From Vanilla planifolia (Eukaryota; Streptophyta; Magnoliopsida; Asparagales; Orchidaceae): DNA of 64,000 nt. A model generated the notes under the pieces. That model was not told the origin of the DNA and did no database searches. It saw only the letters and a program-made list of their open reading frames with translations. Shown here piece by piece: positions 12,201 to 25,945 of the stretch. Where the stretch lies: NCBI GenBank assembly GCA_023846275.1, contig JAIUJO010000191.1, positions 124,001-188,000 on the forward strand. The letters are read 5' to 3'. Positions within the stretch are counted from its first letter, which is position 1. Each line of letters opens with the position of its first letter. The position numbers and the translations under genes are program-made.

Positions 12201-15200
12201 ATGGGTTTACATGATTCTACAAGTGTGTGCCTATCTGTGTTCTTTTGTGCATGCATTAGTGTACATGTTTGCAAGCATTCATGTGTGTGTGTGTGTGCAT
12301 ATGTATGTGTGTGTACATGCTTGTGTGTGCATGCATGTGTGTTTTTGTATTTGTGTGGGCTTGTGCATGTGTGTATATGTGTGTGTGTATTATTTGTGCA
12401 CATGTGTTCTTGTTTGTGTGTGTTTATGGATGCATGTGTGTGTGCATGTCATGCGTGTGTACAAGCATGCATGTGTATGTGTTTTGGGTCAATGTGTGTG
12501 TGAGTATTACATCTACATGTGTGTGCATGTTCTTGTATGATGTGTATGTTTTTGTTCATTTTTACATGTTTTTTTGCATGTGTGCGTGCATGTATGCACA
12601 CAAAGGTGTTTACCTTTGCGTCTACTATGTGTGTTGTGTTGAATATTTGTATGTGTATGCATGTTCATTGGTGTGGGTATGCATGTATGTGTGTGTGCAT
12701 GCATATGTGTGTGCATGTGTGTGTGTGTGTATGCATAAGTTTTCATGCATGTGCATGTGTGTTTGCATGTATTTGTGCACATGTAGGAAAAAGCGAGTGT
12801 GAGTGGGTAAGCATAGTTGCATTTTTATATGAGTATTTCTACATGTCTATCTACATGAATCTCTATTTTTTTGTGTATTTTATGTGTGCATGTGTATGTG
12901 TATTTGAATGTGCATGCACAAACACATGTGTATGCATGTGTATGCATGTGTGTTCAGGCTGTATGTGTGTGGCTATTTGTGCATGTGTGTGTGTGTGCAT
13001 TGGTGTGTGCATGTGCTTGTGTTTACATGCATTCATGTATAGGTGTGCCTGCTTGTGTGTGTGTGTGTACATGTACATGTGCATGTGTTTAAGTGTGCAT
13101 GTGTGTGTGTGTGCTTGTCTATGTATTGGTGCAAGTATGTGTGTTTATGTTTGTGCATGTGTGTGTGGGTGCATGTGTTTGTGTGCATGAGATATGTGTA
13201 TATGCATGTGTTTGTGCTAGCACATGTGTGATTGTACGTATGTGTGCATGCATGGATGTGTGTGAGTGTGCATGTGCATACGTGTTTAGGTATAGGTGTG
13301 AATTTATGTGTGTACATATGTGTGTGCATGTGTCCAAGTGAATTTGAGTGTATATGTACATGCATATGTGAGTGTTTGTGTGGGTGTGTGTGTAAGTCTA
13401 TGTACATGTATGCACACATGTGTGTGCATAAGTCTACACATGTGCATGCATGTACTTGCAAGCTTATTGGTGAGTGTGCATGCATATGTGTGTTTGAGCA
13501 TGTGCGTATGTGTGTGCATGGGAGTGTGTACATGTGAGTGTTCATGTGGGCATATGTGCATTTGTATATGTGTGTATGCATGCATGTGTGGAAGTGTTTG
13601 TATGCGTGTTTGTGTGTGTGTGCACTCTTACATGCATGTATGTGTGTGTGTTTATATGTATTTACTTGTGTGTGTTTGTGTCCATTTACGTGTGCATTAT
13701 TGTGCGTGTGATTGTGTGGTTATGTGTGTGTGTGTGCATGTGTCTATGCATGTATGTGTGTTAACTTATTTGTGCATTCGTGTTGGAACATGTGTGCTTG
13801 TGTCAGTTAATGTATGTGCATATTTATGTGAGCCTACGTGCATGTCTTCTTGTGTTTGTGCATTTGTGTGCATATGTGTGTGCAGGTTCATCTCTATGTA
13901 TGTGAGTGTGTGTGCATGTTCGTGTATGTGTGTGTGTGTGTTTGTATGCATATGTGTGTGTCTGTGTGTGCGATTATGTGTTTGTGTATACATGTGCATG
14001 TAGTGACTATCTACGTGTGCCTATGTGTGTGTTTGTGTATAGTCATGCATGTATGGGTGACTGTGCGTGTTGATATGGCTATGTGTGTGCATGTGTGTGG
14101 GTGCGTGAATGTGAATGTTTATGTGGGTCTATGCATGCATGTGTGCATGTGCATGTGTGACTATGTGTAAGTGCATGTGCATGGGTGTGTATATGTTTGT
14201 AGGTGATTATGTGTTTGAGTCAGTATGTGTGTGTGGTCCTATGTGGGTGCTTTGACATGTGTGCACATTTTTCATGTGTGTTCATTTGTGTGTATCTATG
14301 TGTATACATGTGTATACATGTGTTTGTGTGCATGTTCTTATGCATGCATGTGTATAGCACTTAAATGTCTGTATGTGTGTGTGTGCAGGCATGTATATTT
14401 ATGAAGCTTGAGTGTGTGTGTGTGTGTTTGTGTTCATGTGTATGTGTGTATATGTGTGTTTGTGTGAATGTATGTGTTTGTGTGGTTATATGTGTGTGTG
14501 TAGGTGAATATTTATGTCTATAGGCATGAGTGTGTGTGATAATGTCTATGTATGTGTGTGTGTCATGCATGTGCATGTGTTTTGTTTGCATGTTAGCTTG
14601 TGTTTGTGTGTGTGTGAGTGTGTGAGTGTATGTGTGTTGCATCAACTTGTATACTTGCATATTTGTGCATATGTGAGGATCTACATGCTCATGTCTGCAT
14701 GTGTTAGCTCTATTATGTATTTGTTCTTGCAATGTTTTCTATGTCTCTGTGCACATCTTTGTATGTTTTTGCAAGTGCATGTGCAAGCGTGTGTCTATGT
14801 TTATTCATGTGAATGTGTGTGAGTATGCAAACACTTGCATGTGTGTAGGTGCATGAATGTGTGTACATGTTTCTACACATTTCTTTATGCCTCTATGTTT
14901 GCATTTGTTATTTGTGCATGTACATGTGTGTGCTTGTACGGGCATGTGTTTGTGTTTTTGTGAGTGCATGTATGTGTGTGTTTTTATGTGCATATGCGTA
15001 TAGTTATGCATGCATGCTCGTGTGCATGTGCATGTATGTGTGCATCTTTGCTTGTATATGTGTCTACATGTCTACGCTTGTGTGTATATATGTGTGTTTG
15101 GGTGTGCAAGTGTGGGTGTGTGTGTGCATACATGCACATGTGTCTATAGGTGTGTGTGTGTGTGTGTGCATGAGTACTTGTGTGCAAGTGTTCATGTGTG

Positions 15201-16750
15201 TGCAAGTGCACATGTGCACATGTGTGCATATATCAATGTGTGTGCTTGCATGGTTGTGTACATATGTGTGCATGGATGTGTGTCTATGTGCATCTATGCA
15301 TGTTTGTGAGTATGTGTGTATTTTTGTATATATGTGTGTATATGCATGTGTTTACGTGTGCATGTGTATGTGTCTGTGTGTGCATATATTTGTGAATATT
15401 TGTGTGTGTATTTGTACATGTGTATGCAAGCACGTGCATTTGTTTGCATGTGTGTGTCTATTTGTATTCATGTGTATGCATGTGTGTGTGTACATGCATG
15501 CATGTGTTTGTATCTGTATGTGTGTGCATGCATGCATAAATATGTCTGGGTGTTTGCATTTGTGTGTATGTGTGTACATGCATTTGTTGGTGTCTATTTT
15601 TGTTTGCATGCAAGTGTGTGCATATATGCATTTATGTGTTTGTGTTATGAATGCTTGTGTGCATGTGTGTGGGTGTGTTAGTGTGTGAGTGCATGCACCT
15701 ATAGGTGTATGTCTCTATACATGAGTGCATGTTTATGTGCATTCATAAGTGTGCATGTGTGCTTCTATGTGCACATGCACATGCGTGTGTGCATGCATGT
15801 ACCTGTGTTTATGTGCATATGTGCATGAGGTGTATGTGTGAGGATGTGTGCACATGTATTTTGGCTATGCAGATGCCTGTGTGCAAGTGTGTCCATTTGG
15901 GTGTTTTTTGTGTCTACGTGTGTGTGATGCATGTGTGCACACGTGTGTGTGTGTGTGTGGGCATATGTGTGTTTATGTGCATAAATATATGCATGTGGCT
16001 ATTTGCATGAATGTATGAGTGTGTGTGTGCATGCATGATCATGTGTCTCAGCATGTGTATGCATGGGCTTAAGCTTGTATGTATATGTGCATGTGTATCA
16101 CTGCATGTGCAACTACATGTGTGTGCTTGTACATGTGCTTGCAAGTGCATGTGTGTGTGTATGAGTTAGAATGTGTGTACATTCATTTTTGACTTTGTAC
16201 TTATATGTGCATTTTTTGGTGTGTGGGCGTGTGCTTGTGCATATGTGTGTCTATATGAATGTGTGTGCTTGTGTGTATGTGTGACTATGTGTATGTGTGT
16301 GCTTGTGTGGGTGCATGTATTTTTGCATGTCTGTGTGTTTGTGTTGTTGGATTTTCTTGTATGTGTATGTGTATGTGTTTGCATGCATGTACACCTATGC
16401 ATACATGTGTGTGCATGTGGATGCTTGTGAGCTCATGTGCACAAGTGTATATTTGCATGTGTGCAAGAGTATATGTGTCATAGAAAGAGTATTTGGGTGT
16501 TAGTACACACATGTGTCTATGTGTGTGTGCGTGTATATGTGAGTGCATGTGTTTGCACATATATGTCTACACATGTGTGTGTATTTATGTGCATAAGTTT
16601 CTTTGTGTGCATTGAGTGAGCATAGATGTGAGCAATAATACCTGTGTGTGCGTGCTTGTGCAAGTGTGTGTGCATGCATACATGTGTGAATGTGTGTGTG
16701 TGTGCATGTGTCTAATTGTACATTCATGGGTGTGTGCATGTGTGTTTTTG

Positions 16751-16801
16751 CACACACACACACACACACACAGACACACACACATATATATATATATATA
16801 T
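16751..16801. repeat. (CA)n-(TA)n compound microsatellite inserted in the TG array
   Basis: At 16,751-16,784 the + strand changes to a nearly pure CA run (one CAGA interruption), then to pure (TA)n at 16,785-16,801, and returns to TG from about 16,804. It is the only sizeable CA-phase tract I saw inside the 41-kb TG block. CA, then TA, then TG is self-complementary, so this segment can fold on itself with the TA run at the centre. Confidence 0.85.
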
Positions 16802-18624
16802 CTTTGTGTGTGTGTGTGTGCATGTGTGTCATGTGTTTGTGAGTGTGTGTGCTTGCGTCTTTATGTCAGTGATCGTATTTATGCTTTCCTGTGACTATGT
16901 GTATTCATATGTGTGCTTCTTTGTGTACACATGCTGTGTGAATGTGTGTTTATGTTTATTTGTGTGGTTTGTGCATGTGTTTGTGTGAGTGTATGTGTAT
17001 GTGTATGCATGCATGTGTGTCTGTGGTTTTGTGTTTATGCATGTGTTTGGGTTTATGCATGTGTAAGGGCATGTGTGTCTATGCAAGCATTTTATATTTA
17101 TTATTGTGTGTGCATGTGTGAGTGCATTTGTGTGTGTGTGCATGTTCTTTTGTGTGCATGCATGTGTGTCGATGTTCATGTGTGTGCCTATGCATATGCA
17201 TGTGGGTGTTTGCCAATGTATGCACATTAGGTTGTGAGTGTGTTTGTAAGTGTGTGTGTGCATGCTGTTTTGACTATGAGCATGTGTGTGAGAGTAGATG
17301 TATTTGCCTATACATGTGCATGTACATGCTGATATATGTACATTTGAGTGTGTAGATATACATGTGTGTGGGTGTGCTAGTGCATCGTTGCACATGTGTG
17401 CATATGTGTATGTATGTGTGTTTGTGTGAGTATGTGCCTTTGGGCATGTGTGCATTCTTATGTGTGTGTGTGCATGACTGCAAGTGTGAGTGTCGATGTG
17501 TATGCATGCATGTGTGTATGTCTATGTGTTTGTGCATGTGCATGCATGCATGTGTGTGTGTGTGTGTGCATGTATATTTGTGGGCATGTGTGTCTTTGTG
17601 TGCTTATGTGTGTACATATGTGTCTGTGCTCTTTTGCATGTGTGTGCATATGCGAATGCATGTGCGTGGGTGTGTATGTGTATGTGTGTGCAACTATATT
17701 TTTGCATACATTTGTATATGCATGTATGCAGTAGAGTCTATGTATATTTTGATGTGCATATGCATACTAGTTTGTTAGTATGTATGTGTGTTTGTGTGTG
17801 TGCATATAGGTATATGTGCCTATATGTACAATTGTGTGCATGTGTATGTCTCTCTGCAAGTGTGTGTGTGTGTCTATTTGTGTGTGATTGTACTTGTGTC
17901 GATGTGTGTGCATGCATGTACATGTGTGAGTGCTTGTATGTGCATTTGTGTGCGCATGTGATTTATTCAATTCTGTGTACAAGTTATTGCTAATGCATAA
18001 GTGTGAATGTGCTTTTGTATGTGCATGTGTGTGTGTAAATGGGTGCATATGTGTGCATGCATGTTTGGGTTTTTACGTGTGTTTGCATGTGATAGTGTAT
18101 GCATATATGTGTATGTGTGTATTTGTGCGTGCATGTGTGGGTGTGTGCATGCATGTGCATGTGTGCACATGTGTATGTTTGTACATGTGTGTGCATGTGT
18201 ATATTTGTTTGTGTTTGTGTTTGTGCATTCACATGTTTGTGCATGTGTGTATATGTTTGTGTGTGCATGTATCAATCTGTGTCAACTTGTGTGTATGTGC
18301 ATGATTATGTGTATGTGTGTTAGCAAACATGTATGTTTGTGTATTTATGTTTCCATGTGCATGTGCTTGTTTGTGCATGCATGTACATGTGTATATCTAC
18401 GTGCATGTTTTTGTTTATGTGTGTGTGTATATATATGTGTATGAATGTGCATGTGTGTGTGTGTGCACATGTGCTTGTGTTTGTATATGTGTAAGGGACA
18501 TGCTCTATGTGGGTGTGTGTGCATGCATTTGTAAATCTGTGTATATGAGTGTGATGCCTATGTGTGTGTAAACATGTGTGTGGGGGTTTGTGTGTTTGTG
18601 TGTGTGTGTGTGCTATGAGCATAG

Positions 18625-18648
18625 GTGTGTGTGTGTGTGTGTGTGTGT
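18625..18648 (+). repeat. Pure (GT)n microsatellite tract
   Basis: Twelve uninterrupted GT units, with another pure tract just upstream at about 18,595-18,612, separated by a CTATGAGCATAG interruption. Confidence 0.85.
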
Positions 18649-21600
18649 ATATGTTTGCATGCATGCCCATGTGTGTGCAGTTGAATGCTTGCATGCGTGT
18701 GTGTGATCGTGTGCTTGTTTCATGTGTGCTTGTTTATGTGAGCATGTGTAGGTGTGTATGCATGCACATGTGTGTATGTAGATGCATGTGCATGAGTGTG
18801 TATGTGTGTGTTGTGTATGTGTATGTGTATGTGTATATGTGCATATACTATATGTTCATGTGGCTGTGTATGTGCATAAGTGTTTGCATGTGTGAGAGCA
18901 TATGATTGTGTGTGCAAGTACATATTTGCATGCTTGAGCATGCATGCATTTGTGCACATGTGTATGCATATTGGTGTGTGCATGTGTGTTTGTGTAAGCA
19001 TGTGTGTTTTTGCATATGTGTGCAAGTACATGTATTTGTATGTGCATGTGCCTCCATGCACAAGTGACTGTGTATGTACATGTGTATGTGTGTTCATGTG
19101 TGCATGTGTGCATATGTATGTGAGTGTGTGCATGTTTACATGCATGTATGTGTGTGTGCTCATGTGTTTGTGTGGATGGTTGTGTATGTGTGTGTTTGTG
19201 CATATGTATATGTGAATATGTATTTGTGTGGATGTGTGTGTGTTATGGGTGTGCAAGTCTGGGTGTGTGCATCTGTGCAAGTGTGAGTGTTTGTGAAATG
19301 CATTTGTGTGCATGTGCATATGCTTGTGCTTATGCATATGTGTGTATTTATGTGTGCTTGTGCATATATGGTCAAGTGTGTATGTGTACATGCATATTAA
19401 CATCTTTGTGTATGCCTATGTTGGCATATGTATGTGTACATTTAGGCACTCATGTGTGTGCATGTGTGTGCATGTGTTTGTATGTATGTATGTGTGTGTG
19501 TATTTGTGTTTGTGTGTACATGTGTGTGAGTGAGTGCTTACATGTTTGTTTATATATGGGGATTTCAGGGTGTGTTGATGTGTGTGTGTGTGTGTGCTTG
19601 GGCAAGTATATGTGTGTGCATACCTATATGTGTACGAGTGTGTGTGTGTGTGTGTGTGCATGTGTGTGTTCGTCTATGCTTGCATGCATGCATGTTGTCC
19701 TTGTGTATGTGTGCATATTTACATGTGTGTGCATGTATGTGTGGGTGTATGTGTGTATGTGTGAGTTCATGTGCATGCATGAATGTGTGTGTGTATGCAT
19801 GTTTACATGTTTATGTTCACGGTTACGTGTGCTTGCATATGTGTGCAAATGCATGCATGTGTTTGTGCATGTTTATGCATGTGTTTGTGTGCATGTAAGT
19901 GTGCCTATGTGCATGTGTGTGTATCTATATGAATGTGTATGCATGTGTGTGTGTGCGCGCATGTGCGTACATGTATCCATTTGTCTATGTGCTTGAATGT
20001 GTGCATATGTGTGTGTACGTGTGTGTGTTTGTGTAAGTATTTGTATGTGTGCTTGTTTGTGTGTGCATGTTCATCTATGTGCTTGTGCATATCTACGTGT
20101 TTGTGTGTGGTGTTCATGTGTGTATATGTGTGAATGTGCATGTGTGTGCACGTGTGCCTTTGTGTGTTTGTATATGCCTTGGCGTGTGCTTATCTATGAG
20201 CCAGTGTGTGCGATTGTTCATGTTCTTATGCATGTATGTGCATGCGTGTATGTGTGTGTGTGCATGTGTGCATTGGTATATATGTGTGTGTGTGTGTGTT
20301 CACATGTTTGTTTGTGTGTCTATGTATACATATGTGTCCATTTGTGTGTGTGTGTGAGCTTACTTGTGTGCATGTGTTCTTATGCATGTGTATGTGGGTG
20401 TGAGCATGTCATGTGAGTTTGCCAGTATTTGATTGGATTTGTGTTGGTGTGCATGTACATGTGTGTGTGTTTGTGAGTGCATCTACATGTGCATGTGTGT
20501 TTGTGTGCATGCATGTTTATTCGCTTGAGCATGCATGTGTTTCCATTTGCATTTGCTTGCATGTATGTGTTGCCTATACGTGTGTGTGTGTTCTAGTGTG
20601 TGAGTGCATGTGTGTGAGTGGGTATGCATGTAGATATGAGCATGCATGTGTGTATGTCTTTGTGTGTTCAAATGAGTAAATTCATGTATGTGTATGTGTG
20701 TATGTGTGTGCCTGTATGTATGTGTGTGCGTGTGTGTGCATGTTTGTGTGTGCATGGATGTGTGGTTATGCTTGGGCATGTGTGGTGTGTGAGGGCTTAA
20801 ATTTGTGTGTACAAGTGCGGATGTATGAGTGCACACACATGTGTTCATATCTATGTCTCTTCATTTGGATGCACAATTGCATGTGTGCATGTGTGTGTGA
20901 CTTCATGTGCATGCAAGAGTGTATGTTTGTGGTTATGTGTGCATATGTGTATATGTGTGCATGTGTGTATATGTGTTTTTGTGTGTGCATACATGTGCAC
21001 GTAGGTTGGTGTCTATGAGTGTGTATGGGTGAGCATGTGTTTTCATGTGCATGCATGTTTATTCGTGTCTATCTATGTATAGGTTGTGTAGGCATATGTT
21101 TTTTGTGTGCATGCATGTGCATGTGTATTTGTATGTGTCTGTGCATGTGCATGTGTGCATGTCCACGTGTGTGTACTTTTGTGTCTATATGTTCATGTTT
21201 GTGTGCATGTGCATGCATGATTGTGTTGTTGTATATATAGGATGGTGTGTGCTTATGCATGTGTGCATGTGCACATGTGCATGTGTGTGTGTGTTTGTAT
21301 ACACATGTGTGCATGAGTGTGTGTACGACCACATGTTTTTAGCTATTTATGTGCACTATGCATGCGAGCGTGTCCACGTGTCCGGATGTTGGTGTGGGTG
21401 TCATTATACACTGTGTTCATGCATTTGTGAGTATGCATGTGTGTGCGTGCATGTTTGCTTGTGTGTGTGATTATGTGTGTATGCTTGTGTGTGTGCATGT
21501 GTGTTATTGTGTGTGTGTGTTTATGTGTTTGTATTTTTGCAAGTGCACATGTGTGTATAGCATATGGACATCCATGATTATATGTGTTAGTGTGTTTGTG

Positions 21601-22324
21601 CCTATATGTGTATGTAAGTATTCATCCATGTGTGTGTGTGTGTGTAAGGGTTTGCTTGTGTGTGCCTCTACAAGTGTGTGCATGTGCATGTTTGTGTTTA
21701 CGTGTGTATGTGTGGATGTGTATGTATACATGTGTGTATTTTAGTGTTAGTGTGTGTGCATGCATGCATATATCCATGTGAGTGCACGTATTGGTACATA
21801 TGCATGTCCATGTGCATGTGCATGGGCTTATGTGCATGGCTGTGCATTATTTTTTTTTGTTTGTGTGCATGGGTGTGAGTGTGCACTTGTATGCAGATGC
21901 ATGCCTATTTATGTGTTTGGGCTTGTGGCCTTGTGTGTGTGTGTACATGTGCATGCTTGTATGGATGTATGTGTGTGTTTGTGTTTGTGCTTGCATGATC
22001 ATGCATGTATGTGTGTGAGTGTGTTTGGTCACTGTGTGCATGTGGGTATATGTGTGCACATATTTGTGTGGTCCTGCATGTGTGTTTGTGAATGTGTGTG
22101 TGTCGGTGCATGCATGTATGTAATCATGTTTGTGTTTGTGCATATGGGTGTGTTTGTGTGTGCATATCTACATAAGTGTGTGTCCTGATGTTTGATTGTG
22201 TATGTAATGATGTTTGATTGTGTTTGTGCTTCAGTAGGCTTCTATGCATGCATGTGTGTGTGCACGTGTATGGGTGTGCAATTGTGTCTCCACTTGTATG
22301 TGCATGCATGCATGCATTTTATAT

Positions 22325-22400
22325 GTGCATTTGTGTGTTTCTATGCTTGTACGTGCATTTGTGTGTGTCTATGCTTGTATGTGTTTGTATGCATTTGTGT
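22325..22400 (+). repeat. 28-bp tandem repeat in the TG array
   Basis: GTGCATTTGTGTGT followed by a CTATGCTTGTA segment occurs at 22,325 and 22,353. A third, shortened GCATTTGTGTGTGTG follows near 22,391. Confidence 0.7.
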
Positions 22401-22703
22401 GTGTGTGAGTATTTGTGAATGTTTGTGTGTGTGAAGATGTGTGCATGCATATTTGCTTGTGCATGGATGTGTTTATGCATGTGCATGTGCATGTATGGAC
22501 ATGTGGGTATGTGTCCATAAGTGTTTGTGGGTGGGTATGTGTGTGTATATGCATGCACCTTTGTGTGTCTTTACTTATGGGTGTAAGTGAGTGTGCATAT
22601 ATGTGTGCATGTGTATGCTCCCAAGCATATGTGTGTGCATGTGCATATCTATGCATGCATATAAATGTGTATATGTGTGCAAATATGTTTGTGTGGTCAA
22701 CCA

Positions 22704-22725
22704 TGTGTGTGTGTGTGTGTGTGTG
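22704..22725 (+). repeat. Pure (TG)n microsatellite tract
   Basis: Eleven uninterrupted TG units following GGTCAACCA. Confidence 0.85.
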
Positions 22726-25700
22726 CATGTGCAAGTGTATAGGTATTCATGTGTGTATATGCATCTATGTGAGTGAGCATGTTTGTGTGTGTGCATGTGC
22801 ATGTGTGTTTTGCCAACGTATATGTGTGAGGGTGTGTGCTCATGTGTGCTTATGTGCATGTGACTATCTCTGTGCATATGTGCGCATGAGTATATGTTGG
22901 TGTGGAGTGCATGTGTGTGTGCTTGCATTGGTGTATGCTCATATCTATGTGTCCATGCATGCTTAAGCATGTGCATATGAGAGAGAAAGTATTTGTGTTA
23001 GTCTATATGCACATGTGCTTGGATGTGTTTGTGTGTATGTGTGCATGTGAATGCACTAATGTAGGTGTGTGTGTGTATGCACACGTGTATTTGTGTGCAT
23101 GTATATATGCATATGAGTTCATGGGACTGCACATGTGTGTATATGTCCATGCATGCATGTGTTGTGAGAAAGTTTGCATGTGAGTGTGTATGTGTGTACA
23201 TGTGTTTGTGCATGATTGTGTGTGTGTATGTGTGCATATGAGTGATTGCATGTGTGTCTATGCATGTAAGTATGTGTGTGGGTGTATCTGTGTGTGTCGA
23301 TATGTTTGTGGATTTGTGTGCATGTGTGTAATTGTGCGTGAGCATGTATGTAGGTATTCATGTGCATATGTGTGTGCATGTGTGTGATCATATGTAGTCA
23401 TGGGTGCATGTGCTTATGCATTTGTGTGTGCGTGTGAGCATGTATGTGTGTGTAACTACATACATGCATGTTTATGTGTGTGTGTGTGTGTGCTTAAGTG
23501 TGTTCGAGTGTATGTGTGTGTGAGCATGTGTATGTGTTCATGTGGGCTTATCTACATGCACATGTGCATGAGGATACTTGCCTATGTGTGAGTGCCTTTG
23601 TCTGTTTGTCTGTGTACGTTTGTACATGTGCTTATGTAATTTCATGCATATGTGTGCATGTATTTGTGTGTGCCTCAGTGTGTTGAGGTGTGTTTGTTTG
23701 TGTGCATGTGTGTTTACATGTGTATGTGAGTTCATGTATAGGTGCATGTCTACATATGCTTACATATGTTTCTACATACCTATGTGTGTATGTGTGTGCA
23801 TGTGTGTGCATACACATTTGAGTGCATGCTGCAAGAGTATGTGTGTGTGTGTATGTGTTTATTAGTACATGTGTGTACATGTGCATTTGTTCATGTGTGC
23901 ATGCCAACATAGGTAGGCACATGTGCACATGTGCTTATGTGTGAGAATGTTATTGTATGTATTTGTTCTTGAGCATGGGTGAATGTGGATATGCATGCAT
24001 GTAAACATGCTTGTGCGTATGTGTGTGTGCTAATGCAAGTGCATGTGTGTGTTTTTGTGTGGGTGCACTTGCAAGAATAAGTGTGTGTATGCATCTGTGT
24101 TTGTGCATGTGTGTGCATATGTGTGCAAATTGTTGTGCATGTGATTGTGCATGTTTATGCATGTGTGTGTGTGTTTGGGTGGGTTGGTGTGAGTGTGCTC
24201 ATGTAGGTATATGTGTATGTGTGCTTGTTTTTATATGGGAGCATGCATTTGTGATTGTGTGCATATGTATGTATATGTGTGTGTTAATTCATGTGTGCGT
24301 TCGTGTGCATGTGTCTGCATGCTTTCATGTATGTGTTTGTTCAATTGTGTATGTGTGTTTGTGTATATTATCTACATATATGTGTGTCAATATATGCATA
24401 CATGTGTGTGTGTGCATGTGTACTTATGTGTGTGGGTGTGCATGCACAAGCATGTGAATGTATGTGCATGTGTGGTAGTGAGGAAGTTTGTGTGCATATT
24501 TGTGTGTGTGTGTGTATGTGTTTGTTTGTGTGTATATATATATGTGTGCATTTGTGTGTATACATGTGTGGTTATCGATGTCGGTGTGTGTGCATGTGTT
24601 TATGTATGAGTTTATGTGTGTGTGTATGTGTTTGTGTGAGTGTGTGTACTTCTTTATGCACATGTGCATGTGTGTTCACATGCACATTTGTGTGTGCAAG
24701 TGTTTGTGCATGTGTGTGTGTGCATGTTTACCTGTGTGTGTGCACGTGTGTTTACATGTACATGTGTATATATTTATGTGGGTATGCTAGTGTGTGTGCA
24801 CATGTATTTTTATAAATGTGTATCTATGAACATGTGTGATGTATTATTTATGCATGCATGCATGTGCATGTGCATGTGTGTGTCTGTACGCATGTGCGAA
24901 TATTAGTATGCACACTTGTGTGTGTGTGCATGTTCATGTGTGCATGTGCATGTGTGTATGCTTGTGTGTATATATGTGTTTGTACATTTATGTGTCTATG
25001 TGAATTTGTGTGTATGTGTGCAAATGCATGTGTGCATGCTTATGTGTGTTTGTGTGTGTGCATTATTCTACATATGTGTGTGTGCATGTGCATGTTTGTG
25101 TGTACATGTGTGTGCATGTCTGTGAGCCTATATGTATGTGTGTATGTGTGTGCTTATGCATGTGAGTGTGCATGTGTGTGCATATTTTTGAGTGTGCCAA
25201 TGTGCGTGTCTGTGTATATGCATGTGCATGTGTGTTCCTATTCATATGTGTGCATGTATATGTGTGTGTATGCATGTGTGGTTAGGTGTATGTGTGTGTG
25301 TCTGTATGTGTGTGTTCCTATGCATAGGCATGTGTGTGTGTGTGTGCGTGTGTACTTGTGTGTGTGTGTGTGGGTGTGTGCATGTGCGTGAGTGCTTATG
25401 TTCATGTATGTGTGCATGTTTGCATGCTGATGTGCATTTTTTATGTGTATTTGCAGGTATGCGTGGGCATGTATGTGTGTGTGAGCATGTGCACGTGTAT
25501 GTATGTGTTTTCTCATGTGATCATGTGTGTGAGCTTGTGTCTTTGTATACATGCATATGTGTGTCATTTTTGTGTGTTTATTTTTGTGTGTTTGTGCATG
25601 CATGTGTATATCCATGCATGTGTGTGCTCATGCATGTATACTTGTGTATGTGTATTTAAATTTGTGTGTTTATATCCATTTGTGGGTGTACATGTGTATG

Positions 25701-25920
25701 TGTACATTTGTGCTCTTATACTCTTTTGTGTGTGTGGATGAATTAGTGCAAGTGTCTGTGTGTGTGTGTGTGTGTGTTTTGTGTGTTGAAACATGTGTGT
25801 ATGTGCATGTGTATGTTTTTGTGGGTAAGAGGGTGCGTGTGCATGCACGTGCGCATTGTGTGTACATGTATCTATTTGTATGTTTGTGTGTATACGTGTA
25901 TGCATATGGAGACATGTCTA

Positions 25921-25945
25921 TGTGTGTGTGTGTGTGTGTGTGTGT
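25921..25945 (+). repeat. Pure (TG)n microsatellite tract
   Basis: Twelve uninterrupted TG units, ended by a TTG slip. Confidence 0.85.

Noticed and set aside
19124-19996. 290-codon Cys-rich frame, superficially like a Cys-rich secreted or metallothionein-like protein
   Set aside because: Cysteines follow TGT/TGC in the repeat and are not in a conserved spacing. There is no signal peptide logic or family motif.
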